Below are positions 25,483 through 34,582 of a DNA stretch of 64,000 nt, in pieces. The DNA comes from Acidobacteriota bacterium (GTDB lineage: Bacteria > Acidobacteriota > Vicinamibacteria > Vicinamibacterales > JAKQTR01). Positions within the stretch are counted from its first letter, which is position 1, and every line of letters begins with the position of its first letter. The DNA lies in contig JAPKZQ010000045.1 of the NCBI GenBank assembly GCA_026393675.1, forward strand, positions 293,193 to 357,192. Reading direction: 5' to 3'. A model generated the notes under the pieces. It had not been told where the DNA came from, ran no database searches, and worked only from the letters and a program-made list of their open reading frames with translations. A program made the position numbers and the translations under genes.

Positions 25483-27063
25483 ATGCAGCTAGCCGCCATC
25501 GACATCGGGACCAATTCGCTCCACATGATCCTCGTCCAGGTGGCGCCGGATGGATCGTTCACCGTCGTCGGGCGCGAAAAGGACATGGTGCGCCTGGGGG
25601 CCGGCGGCCTGGAGGGGCGCCCGCTCGGCGACGCGGCCATGACGGCGGCCCTGCAAACGCTTTCCCGATTCAAGCGGCTGGCCGACTCCCGCGCCGTGGA
25701 CGAGATCATTGCCGTGGCGACCAGTGCCGTGCGGGAAGCGCCGAACGGGGGCGATTTCCTCGCGAGCGTTCGGCAACACACCGGCATCCAGGCCCGCGTC
25801 ATCACCGGCATCGAAGAGGCGCGGCTGATTCATCGAGCGGCCGTGCACGGTGTCGACGTCGGCGCCGGCACGGCCGTCGTCATCGACATCGGCGGCGGGA
25901 GTACCGAGATCACGTATGGCACGGCAGCCGGTGCGCAACAGGCACGCAGCTTCAGGCTCGGCGTCATCCGCCTGACCGAGCGATTCGGCACAAGCGACCC
26001 GCTCAGCCGGGCTGACGAGCGGCGGATGGTGCGGCATATCCGGGGAGAACTCGGCGGGTACCTCAAGTCGCTGGCCAAGGGGGGTTTTGCGCGCGTTATT
26101 GGCACGTCGGGCACGATTCTGAGTCTCGGGGCGCTGGCCCTCGGCACGCCTGGTACGGCCGCGGAGTTCACGCTTCACCACCGGCGTGTGCCGGCACGCG
26201 GCATCCGGCGCGTGCGGGACCAGTTGACGGGCCTGTCGCTCGATCGTCGACTGGCCCTGCCCGGCCTCGATCCGAAGCGCGCGGATCTGGCGGTGTCGGG
26301 CGCCGTGTTGCTCGACATCATCCTGCGGCAGCTCGGAGCCGTCGAGATCACGCTGTGCGGACTGTCGTTGCGGGAAGGCGCGGTGCTCGACTACGTCCGT
26401 CGGAATCGCGTCGCCATCGAGCGTATCGAACGGTACCCGGACATCCGCCGACGCAGCGTGATGGAGCTGGCGCAACGGGGCACGCACGCCGCCGAGCACG
26501 CGCAGCAGGTCTCGCGCATGGCGCTCGCCATTTTCGACCAGACACAGCGGCAACATCGTTTGGACCAGCGGGCGCGGGAGTGGCTGGAACTCGCCTCGAT
26601 CGTTCACGACATCGGCGAACACATCAGCTACGAAGACCACCACCGCCACTCGTACTACATGGTGAAGAACGGCAATCTGCGCGGGTTCGAGCCAGACGAG
26701 GTCGAAGTGATTGCCCTGCTCACCCGCTACCACCGGCGCGGGACGCCGAAGAAGAGCCATCCGACTTTCGCGCGCCTGCCGCGGCCCGTACGCCGGGCGG
26801 TCCGCTGGCTCTCGGCGATGCTGCGGGTGGCCGAAAGCCTCGACCGCAGCCGCGCGCAACTGGTCGAACGCCTGACGCTCACGGAACACGACGACGGGTG
26901 GAGGATGCGCGTCATCGGGCGCGGAGACCTCGAGCTTGAAATCTGGGCGGCCCAGCGCAACATCGGACCGCTGGCGGAGGAACTGAGCGTGCCGGTCCTC
27001 GTTGCGGGCGCGCGAGCGCGACGCCGCGCAATTCGCCAGAGCGGCGCGGCCACCAGCCGGTAA
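25483..27063 (+). CDS. ppx: Ppx/GppA exopolyphosphatase-type phosphatase with HD domain
   Basis: A 526-residue protein. The N-terminal ASKHA-fold phosphatase shows AAIDIGTNSLHMILVQV (phosphate 1), DIGGGSTEI (phosphate 2) and GTSGTI; about residues 330-526 form an HD domain with AEHAQQVSRMAL and SIVHDIGEHI. This is the full-length Ppx/GppA layout, which hydrolyses polyphosphate from the chain end or pppGpp to ppGpp. The gene diverges from the CHAD gene with 68 bp between. With the PiT-DUF47 pair it suggests handling of phosphate reserves. Ppx versus GppA cannot be settled from sequence. Confidence 0.9.
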   Translation: MQLAAIDIGTNSLHMILVQVAPDGSFTVVGREKDMVRLGAGGLEGRPLGDAAMTAALQTLSRFKRLADSRAVDEIIAVATSAVREAPNGGDFLASVRQHTGIQARVITGIEEARLIHRAAVHGVDVGAGTAVVIDIGGGSTEITYGTAAGAQQARSFRLGVIRLTERFGTSDPLSRADERRMVRHIRGELGGYLKSLAKGGFARVIGTSGTILSLGALALGTPGTAAEFTLHHRRVPARGIRRVRDQLTGLSLDRRLALPGLDPKRADLAVSGAVLLDIILRQLGAVEITLCGLSLREGAVLDYVRRNRVAIERIERYPDIRRRSVMELAQRGTHAAEHAQQVSRMALAIFDQTQRQHRLDQRAREWLELASIVHDIGEHISYEDHHRHSYYMVKNGNLRGFEPDEVEVIALLTRYHRRGTPKKSHPTFARLPRPVRRAVRWLSAMLRVAESLDRSRAQLVERLTLTEHDDGWRMRVIGRGDLELEIWAAQRNIGPLAEELSVPVLVAGARARRRAIRQSGAATSR

Positions 27064-27095
27064 CCGGCAGCCGGCACGGGCGTATACTACGACTC

Positions 27096-28010
27096 ATGAC
27101 CACGACGCTTCGACTCGCCCTGCTCCCGTGCCTGATCGCCCTGACTGGCTGCTCGGTGATGGCCGTTCAGCCCACCGACTTGTCAGCCTTTGACGGCGGG
27201 AAAGCCTACGAGCATGTGCGGGCGATGGTCGGTTTTGGGCCGCGGCCGGCCGGCTCCCCCGCGCTCGAAGAAACCCGCAAGTACATCCGGGCGCAGATGA
27301 CGGCGCTCGGGTTCAAGACCGAGGACCAGGCCTTCGACGTCGAGACGCCGATCGGCAAGATCCACATGGTGAACCTCCGAACCACGATCCCGGGGACGCG
27401 GCCCGAACGGCTGCTCATCACAGGGCATTACGATACGAAGTTCTTCCGACAATTCCGGTTTGTGGGCGCCAACGACGGTGGATCGAGCGCGGCCTTTCTG
27501 ATCGAACTGGCGCGGGTGCTGAAGGGACGCAAGAACCCGTTGACCATTGAGCTGGTCTTCTTCGACGGCGAAGAAGCCACGCTGCCCGACTGGACCGGCA
27601 ACGACCACACGTACGGCAGTCGCCACTACGTGGATCAGGCAAAGCGCACGAACGACCTGACGCGCATCAAGGCGATGATCCTGGTCGACATGATCGGTGA
27701 CCGCAATCTGAATATCCGCCGCGAAACGTATTCGACCTCGTGGATGACCGACATCATCTGGTCAACCGCTCGTGCCAACGGATACGGCGACAACTTCCCG
27801 TCCGACGGCATGGCGGTCGAAGACGATCACATGGCGTTTCTGCAGGCCGGGCTGCCCGCCGTCGACATCATCGACCTGGACTACGCGCCCTGGCACACGC
27901 CCGACGACACGCTGGACAAGGTGAGCGCGCGCAACATCGAAGCGGTGGGACGGACGCTGGTGGCCGCGCTGCCGAAGATTGAATCGAGGCTACTCGGTCC
28001 CGCGCGGTAG
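27096..28010 (+). CDS. M28-family glutaminyl cyclase-like lipoprotein
   Basis: This 304-residue protein has a lipoprotein signal with lipobox LTGC (Cys19). The M28 zinc-enzyme fold shows GHYDTK, NDGGSSAAF, FFDGEEA and DYAPWHTPDDTLDKVS. The last motif and the substitution pattern resemble glutaminyl-peptide cyclotransferases, which form N-terminal pyroglutamate, rather than aminopeptidases. It is therefore probably a membrane-anchored periplasmic cyclase, but an aminopeptidase is possible. It follows ppx by 32 bp and may be co-transcribed. Its end overlaps the convergent small membrane protein gene by 21 bp. Confidence 0.85.
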   Translation: MTTTLRLALLPCLIALTGCSVMAVQPTDLSAFDGGKAYEHVRAMVGFGPRPAGSPALEETRKYIRAQMTALGFKTEDQAFDVETPIGKIHMVNLRTTIPGTRPERLLITGHYDTKFFRQFRFVGANDGGSSAAFLIELARVLKGRKNPLTIELVFFDGEEATLPDWTGNDHTYGSRHYVDQAKRTNDLTRIKAMILVDMIGDRNLNIRRETYSTSWMTDIIWSTARANGYGDNFPSDGMAVEDDHMAFLQAGLPAVDIIDLDYAPWHTPDDTLDKVSARNIEAVGRTLVAALPKIESRLLGPAR

Positions 28011-28307
28011 TGAGCCGGCCCGGCGGCGGCTCGCCGCCACCCAGACCAGCGAGAGGCCGACAGCGCACACGCCGCCGCCAATGGCGGTCGCCATCCACGC
28101 GCCGCGCACCACGGCCTCGTCCATCACCCCGTGAATGGTCGCGCCAGGCCCCTTGCCCTGTTCGTGGAGGATCTGCCGGGTGAGGTAGTCGCGTGCGCCC
28201 TGGGCGACGGTCGCGTCAAAGACATCGTTCCACAGCACGAATCCGAAGACGAACCACAACACAACGGCCGCCCGGCGCGCGATGATCCACCGCCGGCTAT
28301 TGGCCAT
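27990..28307 (-). CDS. Small two-helix membrane protein of unknown function
   Basis: A 105-residue protein with two hydrophobic segments (about 10-26 and 72-92) and an intervening polar region (about 27-70); no family is recognised. It overlaps the end of the FHA-GAF-PP2C gene by 11 bp and so is probably the third gene of that operon. Its own 3' end overlaps the convergent M28 gene. Confidence 0.65.
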   Translation of the reverse strand: MANSRRWIIARRAAVVLWFVFGFVLWNDVFDATVAQGARDYLTRQILHEQGKGPGATIHGVMDEAVVRGAWMATAIGGGVCAVGLSLVWVAASRRRAGSLPRGTE

Positions 28308-29904
28308 GGCGGACGATGAGCACCGTCATGTCGTCACTCTGACTGGCGCCCGCGGTAAAGGTGCGCACTGAAGCGAGCAGCGCCTCGCGCATACTGGCTG
28401 GCGTCGCGCCGCGGTTGGCTGTCAGACAATCGATCAACCGATCGTCGCCGTACTCGTCGCCGGCCGTATTCTGTGCCTCGGAGATGCCGTCGCTGAACAC
28501 CACCAGCGTGTCGCCCTGATCCAGCTGGACGGTCTCCTGATCGTAAGTCGCGAAATCGAACAGCCCCAGGATCATGCCGCCCGTCTCGAGCCGCACCACG
28601 CAATCCTTCTTCACGAGCACCGGCGGGTTGTGCCCCGCGTTGCAGTAACTGAGCGTCCCGTCGGCGCCGACGATACCGTAGAACATCGTCACGAAACGCG
28701 ACTCGACCGACCGGCGCTTCAAGGCCTGATTGATCTGCGCGAGCGCCTCGGCCGGCCCGGAACTGGCCGCCGCCTGCACCGTGAACATCCCCTGCACCAT
28801 GGCCGTCAGCAGCGCCGCCGGAGCGCCCTTGCCCGACACGTCACCAAGGGCAAAGCCCAACCGTCCGTCGGGCAGGTCGAGGTACTCGAAGAAGTCGCCG
28901 CCAATCGCGCGACACGGAACCGACGTGCCCGTGGCTTCGAAGAACCCGCCGCGACGTTCGCCTTCCGGCATCAACGCCTGCTGAATCTCGGCGGCGATCT
29001 TCAGCTCCTGTTCGAGCTTCGTCTTCTCGGCCGCCTCGCGGTACAGGCGGGCGTTCTCGATGGCCACGGCCGCTTCGGTCGCCAGCGTTTCGAGCGCACC
29101 GCGCGTGACCGGCGACAGGATCGACCCGCGCTCCCGGCTGTCGAGATACAGCACGCCGATGCGCTTCTGGTCGAGGTCGGCCTCAGCCTGTTCAACGTAG
29201 CGGACCAATACCAGGGGCACGCAGAGCACGTGGCGAATGCCCAGCGCGACGGTGCCCACGTGGGAGTTGGCCAAATCGCCATCGAGCAGGTCGGCGACGA
29301 TGCGCGCCTCGCCGGTTTCGAACACCTGCTCGGGGATCTTGCGGCTCGTTTCGAACGACTTGCCCGGCAGCGTCACGCGGCCGCGCGCCCGGCCCATCTT
29401 GAACTCGAGTCGGTTGTCGGGTCCGGCCAGCATGATGAACCCGCGCTCGGCGCTCGCCACGTCGATGGCCGAATCGATGACCATCGCCAGCACCTCGTCG
29501 AGCACGCGGCCGCTCCCGAGCGCCCGGAGACCTTCGAGCAGTGTGGCCACCTGTCGCAGGTCACCAGCCGCCGAGGTGGCCCGATCAACCGACGCGGTGC
29601 TGCCGGAGTCGATCTGGAAAATCACCTGGCTCTCGTTGCTCTGCCCCAGGCGGACCGTGTCTCCGTTCTTCAGTTCGCGATCGCCTGCGACCTGTTCGCC
29701 GTTGACGAAGGTGCCAAAGCGCGATCCCCGGTCGCGAATCACGTATCGCTCACCGTCGCTGACGATTTCCGCGTGATCGCGCGACACGTCGGTGCCGGAC
29801 AGGCGAACATGGCATTCGGTGCGCCGCCCGAGCGTGGTCACCGCGTCCTCGATGCTGACGACGCGACGGCCGGTCGGATCGATCACTTCCAAACGTGCCG
29901 TCAT
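28297..29904 (-). CDS. FHA-GAF-PP2C (SpoIIE-type) serine/threonine phosphatase
   Basis: This 535-residue signalling protein starts with an FHA domain (about 1-95; LGRRTECHVRLSGTDVSRDHAEI binds phosphothreonine), continues with a GAF domain (about 130-310) and ends with a PP2C/SpoIIE phosphatase (about 330-535; FFEYLDLPDGRLGFALGDVSGKG and QSDDMTVLIVR carry metal-binding aspartates). Such proteins reverse Ser/Thr phosphorylation or control anti-sigma systems. The ATG is chosen for its GGAGGAT site and because the FHA fold starts there. The start overlaps the upstream zinc-ribbon gene stop (ATGA), and the small membrane protein follows. Confidence 0.9.
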   Translation of the reverse strand: MTARLEVIDPTGRRVVSIEDAVTTLGRRTECHVRLSGTDVSRDHAEIVSDGERYVIRDRGSRFGTFVNGEQVAGDRELKNGDTVRLGQSNESQVIFQIDSGSTASVDRATSAAGDLRQVATLLEGLRALGSGRVLDEVLAMVIDSAIDVASAERGFIMLAGPDNRLEFKMGRARGRVTLPGKSFETSRKIPEQVFETGEARIVADLLDGDLANSHVGTVALGIRHVLCVPLVLVRYVEQAEADLDQKRIGVLYLDSRERGSILSPVTRGALETLATEAAVAIENARLYREAAEKTKLEQELKIAAEIQQALMPEGERRGGFFEATGTSVPCRAIGGDFFEYLDLPDGRLGFALGDVSGKGAPAALLTAMVQGMFTVQAAASSGPAEALAQINQALKRRSVESRFVTMFYGIVGADGTLSYCNAGHNPPVLVKKDCVVRLETGGMILGLFDFATYDQETVQLDQGDTLVVFSDGISEAQNTAGDEYGDDRLIDCLTANRGATPASMREALLASVRTFTAGASQSDDMTVLIVRHGQ

Positions 29905-30224
29905 CGTCTGATCCTCCGAGCCAGGCGCGACACCAGCACGATGACCGCGCAGCCGGCAATGGTCCAACGCAGCCATTCCGGTACGCGGCCAGCGGCCGCG
30001 CTCGCCATGAACAATCCGGCGCCGACCAGCACCGCCAGGCCAAGCGCCGCCAGCCACAAGGGCCGCCGCGTGGTTCGCCGGCTCGACGATCCCGGCCCCT
30101 GCGGCTCAGTCGTGGATCGACCACATCGGTAGCAGATCAACGCCTTGTCGGCGATTGGCGTCCCGCAATGTATGCACGTCACGTCGTGTGAATCCTGCCC
30201 TTCGACCCGAGTTGTGTGGCGCAC
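29901..30224 (-). CDS. Zinc-ribbon, two-helix membrane protein
   Basis: A 107-residue protein with an N-terminal zinc ribbon (CIHCG...CYRCG, about 17-34) and two C-terminal hydrophobic helices (about 56-76 and 84-100). It overlaps the FHA-GAF-PP2C start by 4 bp (ATGA), so the two are translationally coupled. A regulatory or scaffold role is inferred only from this linkage. Confidence 0.7.
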   Translation of the reverse strand: MRHTTRVEGQDSHDVTCIHCGTPIADKALICYRCGRSTTEPQGPGSSSRRTTRRPLWLAALGLAVLVGAGLFMASAAAGRVPEWLRWTIAGCAVIVLVSRLARRIRR

Positions 30225-30369
30225 CGCACCGCCTTATCGCAGCCGTCCCAGCAGGGTGCGACGTTTCGCCGCCCAGGTGAGCTCAGGGTCTAAAAGCCAG
30301 ATTATACGTGCCCCCGGCCCGCACGCGCTAGCAGCCCGTGGTGCAGCAGGCCTTCGGTATACTGCTGCC

Positions 30370-31047
30370 ATGATCCCGATCCGGGATGCCGTACCCGCGC
30401 GCACTCGCCCGATCGTGACGCTGGCGCTTGTCGCGGCCAGCGCCGCGGTCACGCTCCTGTTCAGCCTGCTGCAGACGGGTCAACTCGGGACCTCCGCGCT
30501 CGCCGACATCGGCCGAGCTGGCGTGGCTCCCGGCCCCGTCGCATGGCTGCTGGCCACGCTTTCGCTGGTTCGACCGTCGGGCTGGTTTCAGGGCGTCGCA
30601 TGCGCTGTCGCACTCTGGCTGTTCGGACCGACCGTCGAGGACCGCGTGGGACACGGCCGGTTTGTCGTGCTGTACGTCGGATGCGCGGCCGCGGCTGCGG
30701 CGACCGTGGCAGCGATTGGCACGCTGTCGGCCACCGCCGTCGTGCTGCTGCCTGGCGCGGTCGGCGGGGTGATTGGCGCGCACGCCGCGCTCTATCCGAA
30801 GGCGCGCATCCTCGTGCTCATACCGGTGGCGCACGGGCTGGACGTCGGCGATGTGCCCGCCGTCATGGTGGCCGGTCTCTGGGTTGTCGCCCAGCTGGGA
30901 AACAGCCTGACGCATAACGCGATGCTGTCTGGATGGTCCCCCGGTCTGGCGCTCGTGCAGCTGGCCGCAGGAATCGCGTCAGGAGCCGCTGCCGCATTCC
31001 TTCTCAAGCGTCCCGAGCGCATGCGCGTCGAATGGTGGAACCCCTGA
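30370..31047 (+). CDS. Rhomboid-fold membrane protein lacking the catalytic dyad
   Basis: This 225-residue protein has about six hydrophobic segments and the rhomboid layout: WFQGVACAVALWLFGPTVED after helix 1, the equivalent of the GxSG loop, then GAHAALYPKARI. Active rhomboids have GASG followed by GAY; here it reads GAVGGVIGAH, with Val131 where the serine nucleophile belongs. The last helix has Gln197 (LVQLAAGIASG) where the catalytic His is expected. It is therefore a pseudoprotease, perhaps a trafficking or quality-control factor as known for iRhoms and derlins. ATG at 30370 is chosen; an upstream in-frame extension is not hydrophobic or conserved-looking. Confidence 0.75.
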   Translation: MIPIRDAVPARTRPIVTLALVAASAAVTLLFSLLQTGQLGTSALADIGRAGVAPGPVAWLLATLSLVRPSGWFQGVACAVALWLFGPTVEDRVGHGRFVVLYVGCAAAAAATVAAIGTLSATAVVLLPGAVGGVIGAHAALYPKARILVLIPVAHGLDVGDVPAVMVAGLWVVAQLGNSLTHNAMLSGWSPGLALVQLAAGIASGAAAAFLLKRPERMRVEWWNP

Positions 31048-31098
31048 TGGCAGGCCCGCGTGCCGGGGTCTGAGTTCGGGTAGGATGGAAGGCCACAG

Positions 31099-34000
31099 GT
31101 GACCGGATTCCTCATGAGAAAAACTTCCCTGGTGCTCAGCCTCATTACCGTCGTGTGCCTGGTGGCGGCGCTCGGCGGCCAACAGACCAAGCCGGCCGCG
31201 GTTTCTTTCATTCATCACGTGCTCAACGTGAGGTTGGATCCCACCCGGCACACCGTGGCCGTCACTGACGAGATCGCGTGGCCAGCCGACAACACGACGT
31301 CGCCATTGACCTTCGTGCTGAACGGCAAGCTGCGGATCACCGCGTCTGACCCGAAGGTCGAAGAAGTGATCGCGCCTGCGACGGCGCGTCCCGTGGGCAT
31401 TGACCAGGGGAGCCCGGTCCCGGTCAAGCGCTATCGCGTGATGCGCACGCCCGGCTCGCCTGTTCTCAAGCTGACTTACGAGGGCGTCATCGACCGGCCG
31501 CTGTCGGATCCGAAAGAGGAATACACGCGCGGGTTCCGCGAAACCTCTGGGCTGGTTGGCCCCGAGGGCGTGTACCTTGCCGGCAGCTCGGTCTGGTATC
31601 CGCGCGTAGACGAGGAGTTCGTGACTTTCCGGCTGGATGCGGCGACACCAGATGGCTGGCACCTCATCAGCCAGGGCAACGGCACCTCGCGCGGAGACGA
31701 TGGCCGGGCGCGGTGGGATTCGAACGGACCGATGGACGAGATCTACCTCGTCGGCGGACCGCTCAATGTGTTCAAGGACTCGGCTGGCGCCGTCGAGACG
31801 CTTGTCTACCTGCACGAACGGGACGCCTCGATCGCCAGTAAGTACCTGGCCGCGACCGCGCAGTATATCGAGATGTACCGGACGCTCATCGGCCCGTATC
31901 CCTATGGCAAGTTCGCGCTGGTCGAGAACTTCTGGGAGACCGGTTACGGCATGCCGACCTTCACACTGCTCGGCCCGCAGATCATCCGGTTTCCGTTCAT
32001 CATCAACTCGTCGTACCCGCACGAAATCCTGCACAACTGGTGGGGCAATTCGGTGTTTGTCGACGCCGCCGCCGGCAACTGGTGCGAGGGCCTGACGGCG
32101 TACATGGCCGACCACCTGATCCAGGAACAGCGCGGCACGGCCGATGAGTACCGCCGGTCGACGCTGCAGAAGTACCGGGACTACGTGAAGACCGGGCGCG
32201 ACTTCCCGCTGGCCGAATTTCGCAATCGTTTCAGCGCAGCCACCGAGGCGGTGGGTTACGGCAAGGCGCTGATGGGCTTTCACATGCTGCGGCGCCATAT
32301 CGGAGACGAGGCGTTCCGGAGCACGGTGGCGCGGTTCTACCGCGAATTCAAGGGCAAGCGCGCGACGTTCCGCGACTTCCAGCGCACCGCCGAAGCGGTG
32401 AGCGGCAAATCGCTCGCGTGGCTCTTTGACGATCTCATCACGCGCGTGGGTGCGCCGACATTTCAGGTAAGCGGCCCGGCCGGCGCGGGCACTACTGTGG
32501 CCGTACGCCAGGAGGGCGACAAGTTTGTCGTCTCAGGCATGCTGCGGCAGACGCAGGCTGGTGCGCCGTTCGTCGTCGACGTGCCTGTCCTGGTGCAAAC
32601 CGAACGGGGAACGACGCCGTCCATCGTGCGTATGGAGAAGGCCGCGCAGACCTTCTCCGTGACGACCGACGCCAGACCTCTGGCGTTGCACGTGGATCCC
32701 CGGTTCGACATCTTCCGCCGGCTCGACGCGCGCGAAACGCCGCCGTCGATCGGCCAGATCTTTGGCGAATCGTCCATCCTCGCCATCCTGCCGTCGAGAG
32801 CCGGCGCGGCCGAACTCGACGGCTATCGTGCGCTGCTCAAGGGATGGCAAAGCGACAGTCACGCCATCGAGATCACAAGCGACGCCGCAGTCACGGCGCT
32901 TCCGGCCACCAAGGCCGTGTGGTTGCTCGGTCGGACCAATCGGTTCGCCAACGCGGTCTTCGGCCACCAGCAGGGATTGAAGCTGGCCGCCGACGCGGTC
33001 GATCTCGACGGCGAGAACATGGCGCTGGCCGGCCACACGTTGGTGGTCACCGCACGCCATCCCGCCACGCTCGAGAAGGCGGTGGGCTGGATCGTGGCCG
33101 ACCCGGTGGCGGCCATGCCTGGTCTGGGCCGCAAGCTGCCCCACTACGGCAAGTACTCGTATCTCGGGTTTGAGGGCGACGAACCGGTCAACACGATCAA
33201 AGGCCAGTGGCAACAGTCGGATTCTCCGCTCCGCGCCGATCTGCGGCCGGCCGGCCAGTCGAGCGCCACGCTCGCGGCGCTCGCGCCAGAGGTGCGCAAG
33301 GCGCTGGCCGAACTGCCGCCCGTGTTCTCGCAGCAGACGCTGCGCGATCACGTGACGTACCTCGCGTCGCCTGAACTCAAGGGACGCGGTCTCGGCACTG
33401 CCGGACTCGACGCCGCCGCCAGGTACGTCGCTGACAAGTTCAAGGCGTACGGTCTGGCGCCGGGCGGTGATGCCGGCACGTACTTCCAGAAGTTCACGGT
33501 CGCCAAAGGCGAGGACGGGCAGCCGCACGAGGTCGTGAACATCATTGGCGTGCTGCCGGGTGCGCGCGCCGACTGGAAGGACCAGAGCGCGATGCTGTGC
33601 GCGCACGTCGATCATCTGGGCCTCGGCTGGCCCGACGTCCGCAAGGGAGACGAAGGCAAGGTCCATCCGGGCGCCGACGACAACGCAAGCGGCGTGGCTG
33701 TGCTGCTCGAGATGGCGCGTGCGCTGGGCTCGGGCGACAAACCGCCGCGTACCATTGTCTTTGCGGCCTTCACCGGCGAGGAAGCCGGCCGCCTCGGCTC
33801 GAAGTACTACGCGGAGCACCCATTGTTCCCGCTGAACAAGATGGAAGGCGTGATCAACCTCGACACGGTGGGACGGCTTGGCACGCAGAAGCTGACGGCG
33901 CTCGGGACGGGCACCGCCACCGAGTGGCAGCACATCTTCCGTGGCGCGTCGTTTGTTACGGGGGTCGAGAGCCGGAACGTGCCGGAATCGATCGAATCAT

Positions 34001-34533
34001 CCGATCAGATGAGCTTCATCGAGAAGGGCGTGCCCGCAGTGCAGATCTTCACGGCCGCCCACGCTGACTATCACCGGACCACCGACACGCCGGACAAGAT
34101 CGACGTCGCCGGTCTCGCGAAAGTCGCGACCTTCGTCAAGGAAGGCATCGTCTATCTGGCCGAGCGGCCGGAACCCCTGACCAACACGATTCGTCCGGCA
34201 GCAGGGGCCGCGACGGCAGCCTCGTCAACACCCGCCCAGCCGGCGACCGGAGGCCAGCCAGGAACCGCGCGACGCGTCAGCTTTGGCACGGTCCCGGACT
34301 TCGCGTTCGAGGGCCCCGGCGTCAAGGTGAGCGGGCTTGTGCCCGACTCCCCCGCCGCGAAGGCAGGCATCAAGGAAGGCGACACACTCTTGAAGATCGA
34401 TGGCAAGCCGGTCGCCAACCTGCAGGGATTCTCAGACGTGCTTCGCACGCTGGCGCCGGGCCAGACGGTGCAGGTGGTGATCAGTCGCGACGGCAAGGAG
34501 CAGACGTTGGCCGTCACGCTGGTGGAAAGATAG
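31099..34533 (+). CDS. Secreted M1-M28-PDZ fusion peptidase
   Basis: A 1144-residue secreted protein with a signal peptide. The first half is an M1 gluzincin domain with HEILH (308-312) and the third zinc ligand Glu330, exactly 18 residues later. The second half is an M28 aminopeptidase domain with His836, Asp860, the Glu pair at 894-895 and a late His in HADYHRTTD. The C-terminus (about 1055-1144) is a PDZ domain (VSGLVPDSPAAKAGIKEGD). Two unrelated exopeptidase domains on one chain, with PDZ, would trim peptides processively in the periplasm; this is inference. I use the GTG because GGAAGG lies 6 bp upstream; an ATG 15 bp later is also possible. Confidence 0.88.
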   Translation: MTGFLMRKTSLVLSLITVVCLVAALGGQQTKPAAVSFIHHVLNVRLDPTRHTVAVTDEIAWPADNTTSPLTFVLNGKLRITASDPKVEEVIAPATARPVGIDQGSPVPVKRYRVMRTPGSPVLKLTYEGVIDRPLSDPKEEYTRGFRETSGLVGPEGVYLAGSSVWYPRVDEEFVTFRLDAATPDGWHLISQGNGTSRGDDGRARWDSNGPMDEIYLVGGPLNVFKDSAGAVETLVYLHERDASIASKYLAATAQYIEMYRTLIGPYPYGKFALVENFWETGYGMPTFTLLGPQIIRFPFIINSSYPHEILHNWWGNSVFVDAAAGNWCEGLTAYMADHLIQEQRGTADEYRRSTLQKYRDYVKTGRDFPLAEFRNRFSAATEAVGYGKALMGFHMLRRHIGDEAFRSTVARFYREFKGKRATFRDFQRTAEAVSGKSLAWLFDDLITRVGAPTFQVSGPAGAGTTVAVRQEGDKFVVSGMLRQTQAGAPFVVDVPVLVQTERGTTPSIVRMEKAAQTFSVTTDARPLALHVDPRFDIFRRLDARETPPSIGQIFGESSILAILPSRAGAAELDGYRALLKGWQSDSHAIEITSDAAVTALPATKAVWLLGRTNRFANAVFGHQQGLKLAADAVDLDGENMALAGHTLVVTARHPATLEKAVGWIVADPVAAMPGLGRKLPHYGKYSYLGFEGDEPVNTIKGQWQQSDSPLRADLRPAGQSSATLAALAPEVRKALAELPPVFSQQTLRDHVTYLASPELKGRGLGTAGLDAAARYVADKFKAYGLAPGGDAGTYFQKFTVAKGEDGQPHEVVNIIGVLPGARADWKDQSAMLCAHVDHLGLGWPDVRKGDEGKVHPGADDNASGVAVLLEMARALGSGDKPPRTIVFAAFTGEEAGRLGSKYYAEHPLFPLNKMEGVINLDTVGRLGTQKLTALGTGTATEWQHIFRGASFVTGVESRNVPESIESSDQMSFIEKGVPAVQIFTAAHADYHRTTDTPDKIDVAGLAKVATFVKEGIVYLAERPEPLTNTIRPAAGAATAASSTPAQPATGGQPGTARRVSFGTVPDFAFEGPGVKVSGLVPDSPAAKAGIKEGDTLLKIDGKPVANLQGFSDVLRTLAPGQTVQVVISRDGKEQTLAVTLVER

Positions 34534-34537
34534 AGAC

Positions 34538-34572
34538 GGGATTCGGGGGTCGGGGTTCGGGGTTCGGGGTAG
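34538..34572. repeat. GGGATTC/GGGGTTC heptad run after the M1-M28-PDZ gene
   Basis: GGGATTCGGGGGTCGGGGTT and two further units lie 4 bp after the stop codon, with the next gene's start only 10 bp beyond. Four or more G-runs could form a G-quadruplex in the transcript. Confidence 0.75.
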
Positions 34573-34582
34573 GAGAGCATTC

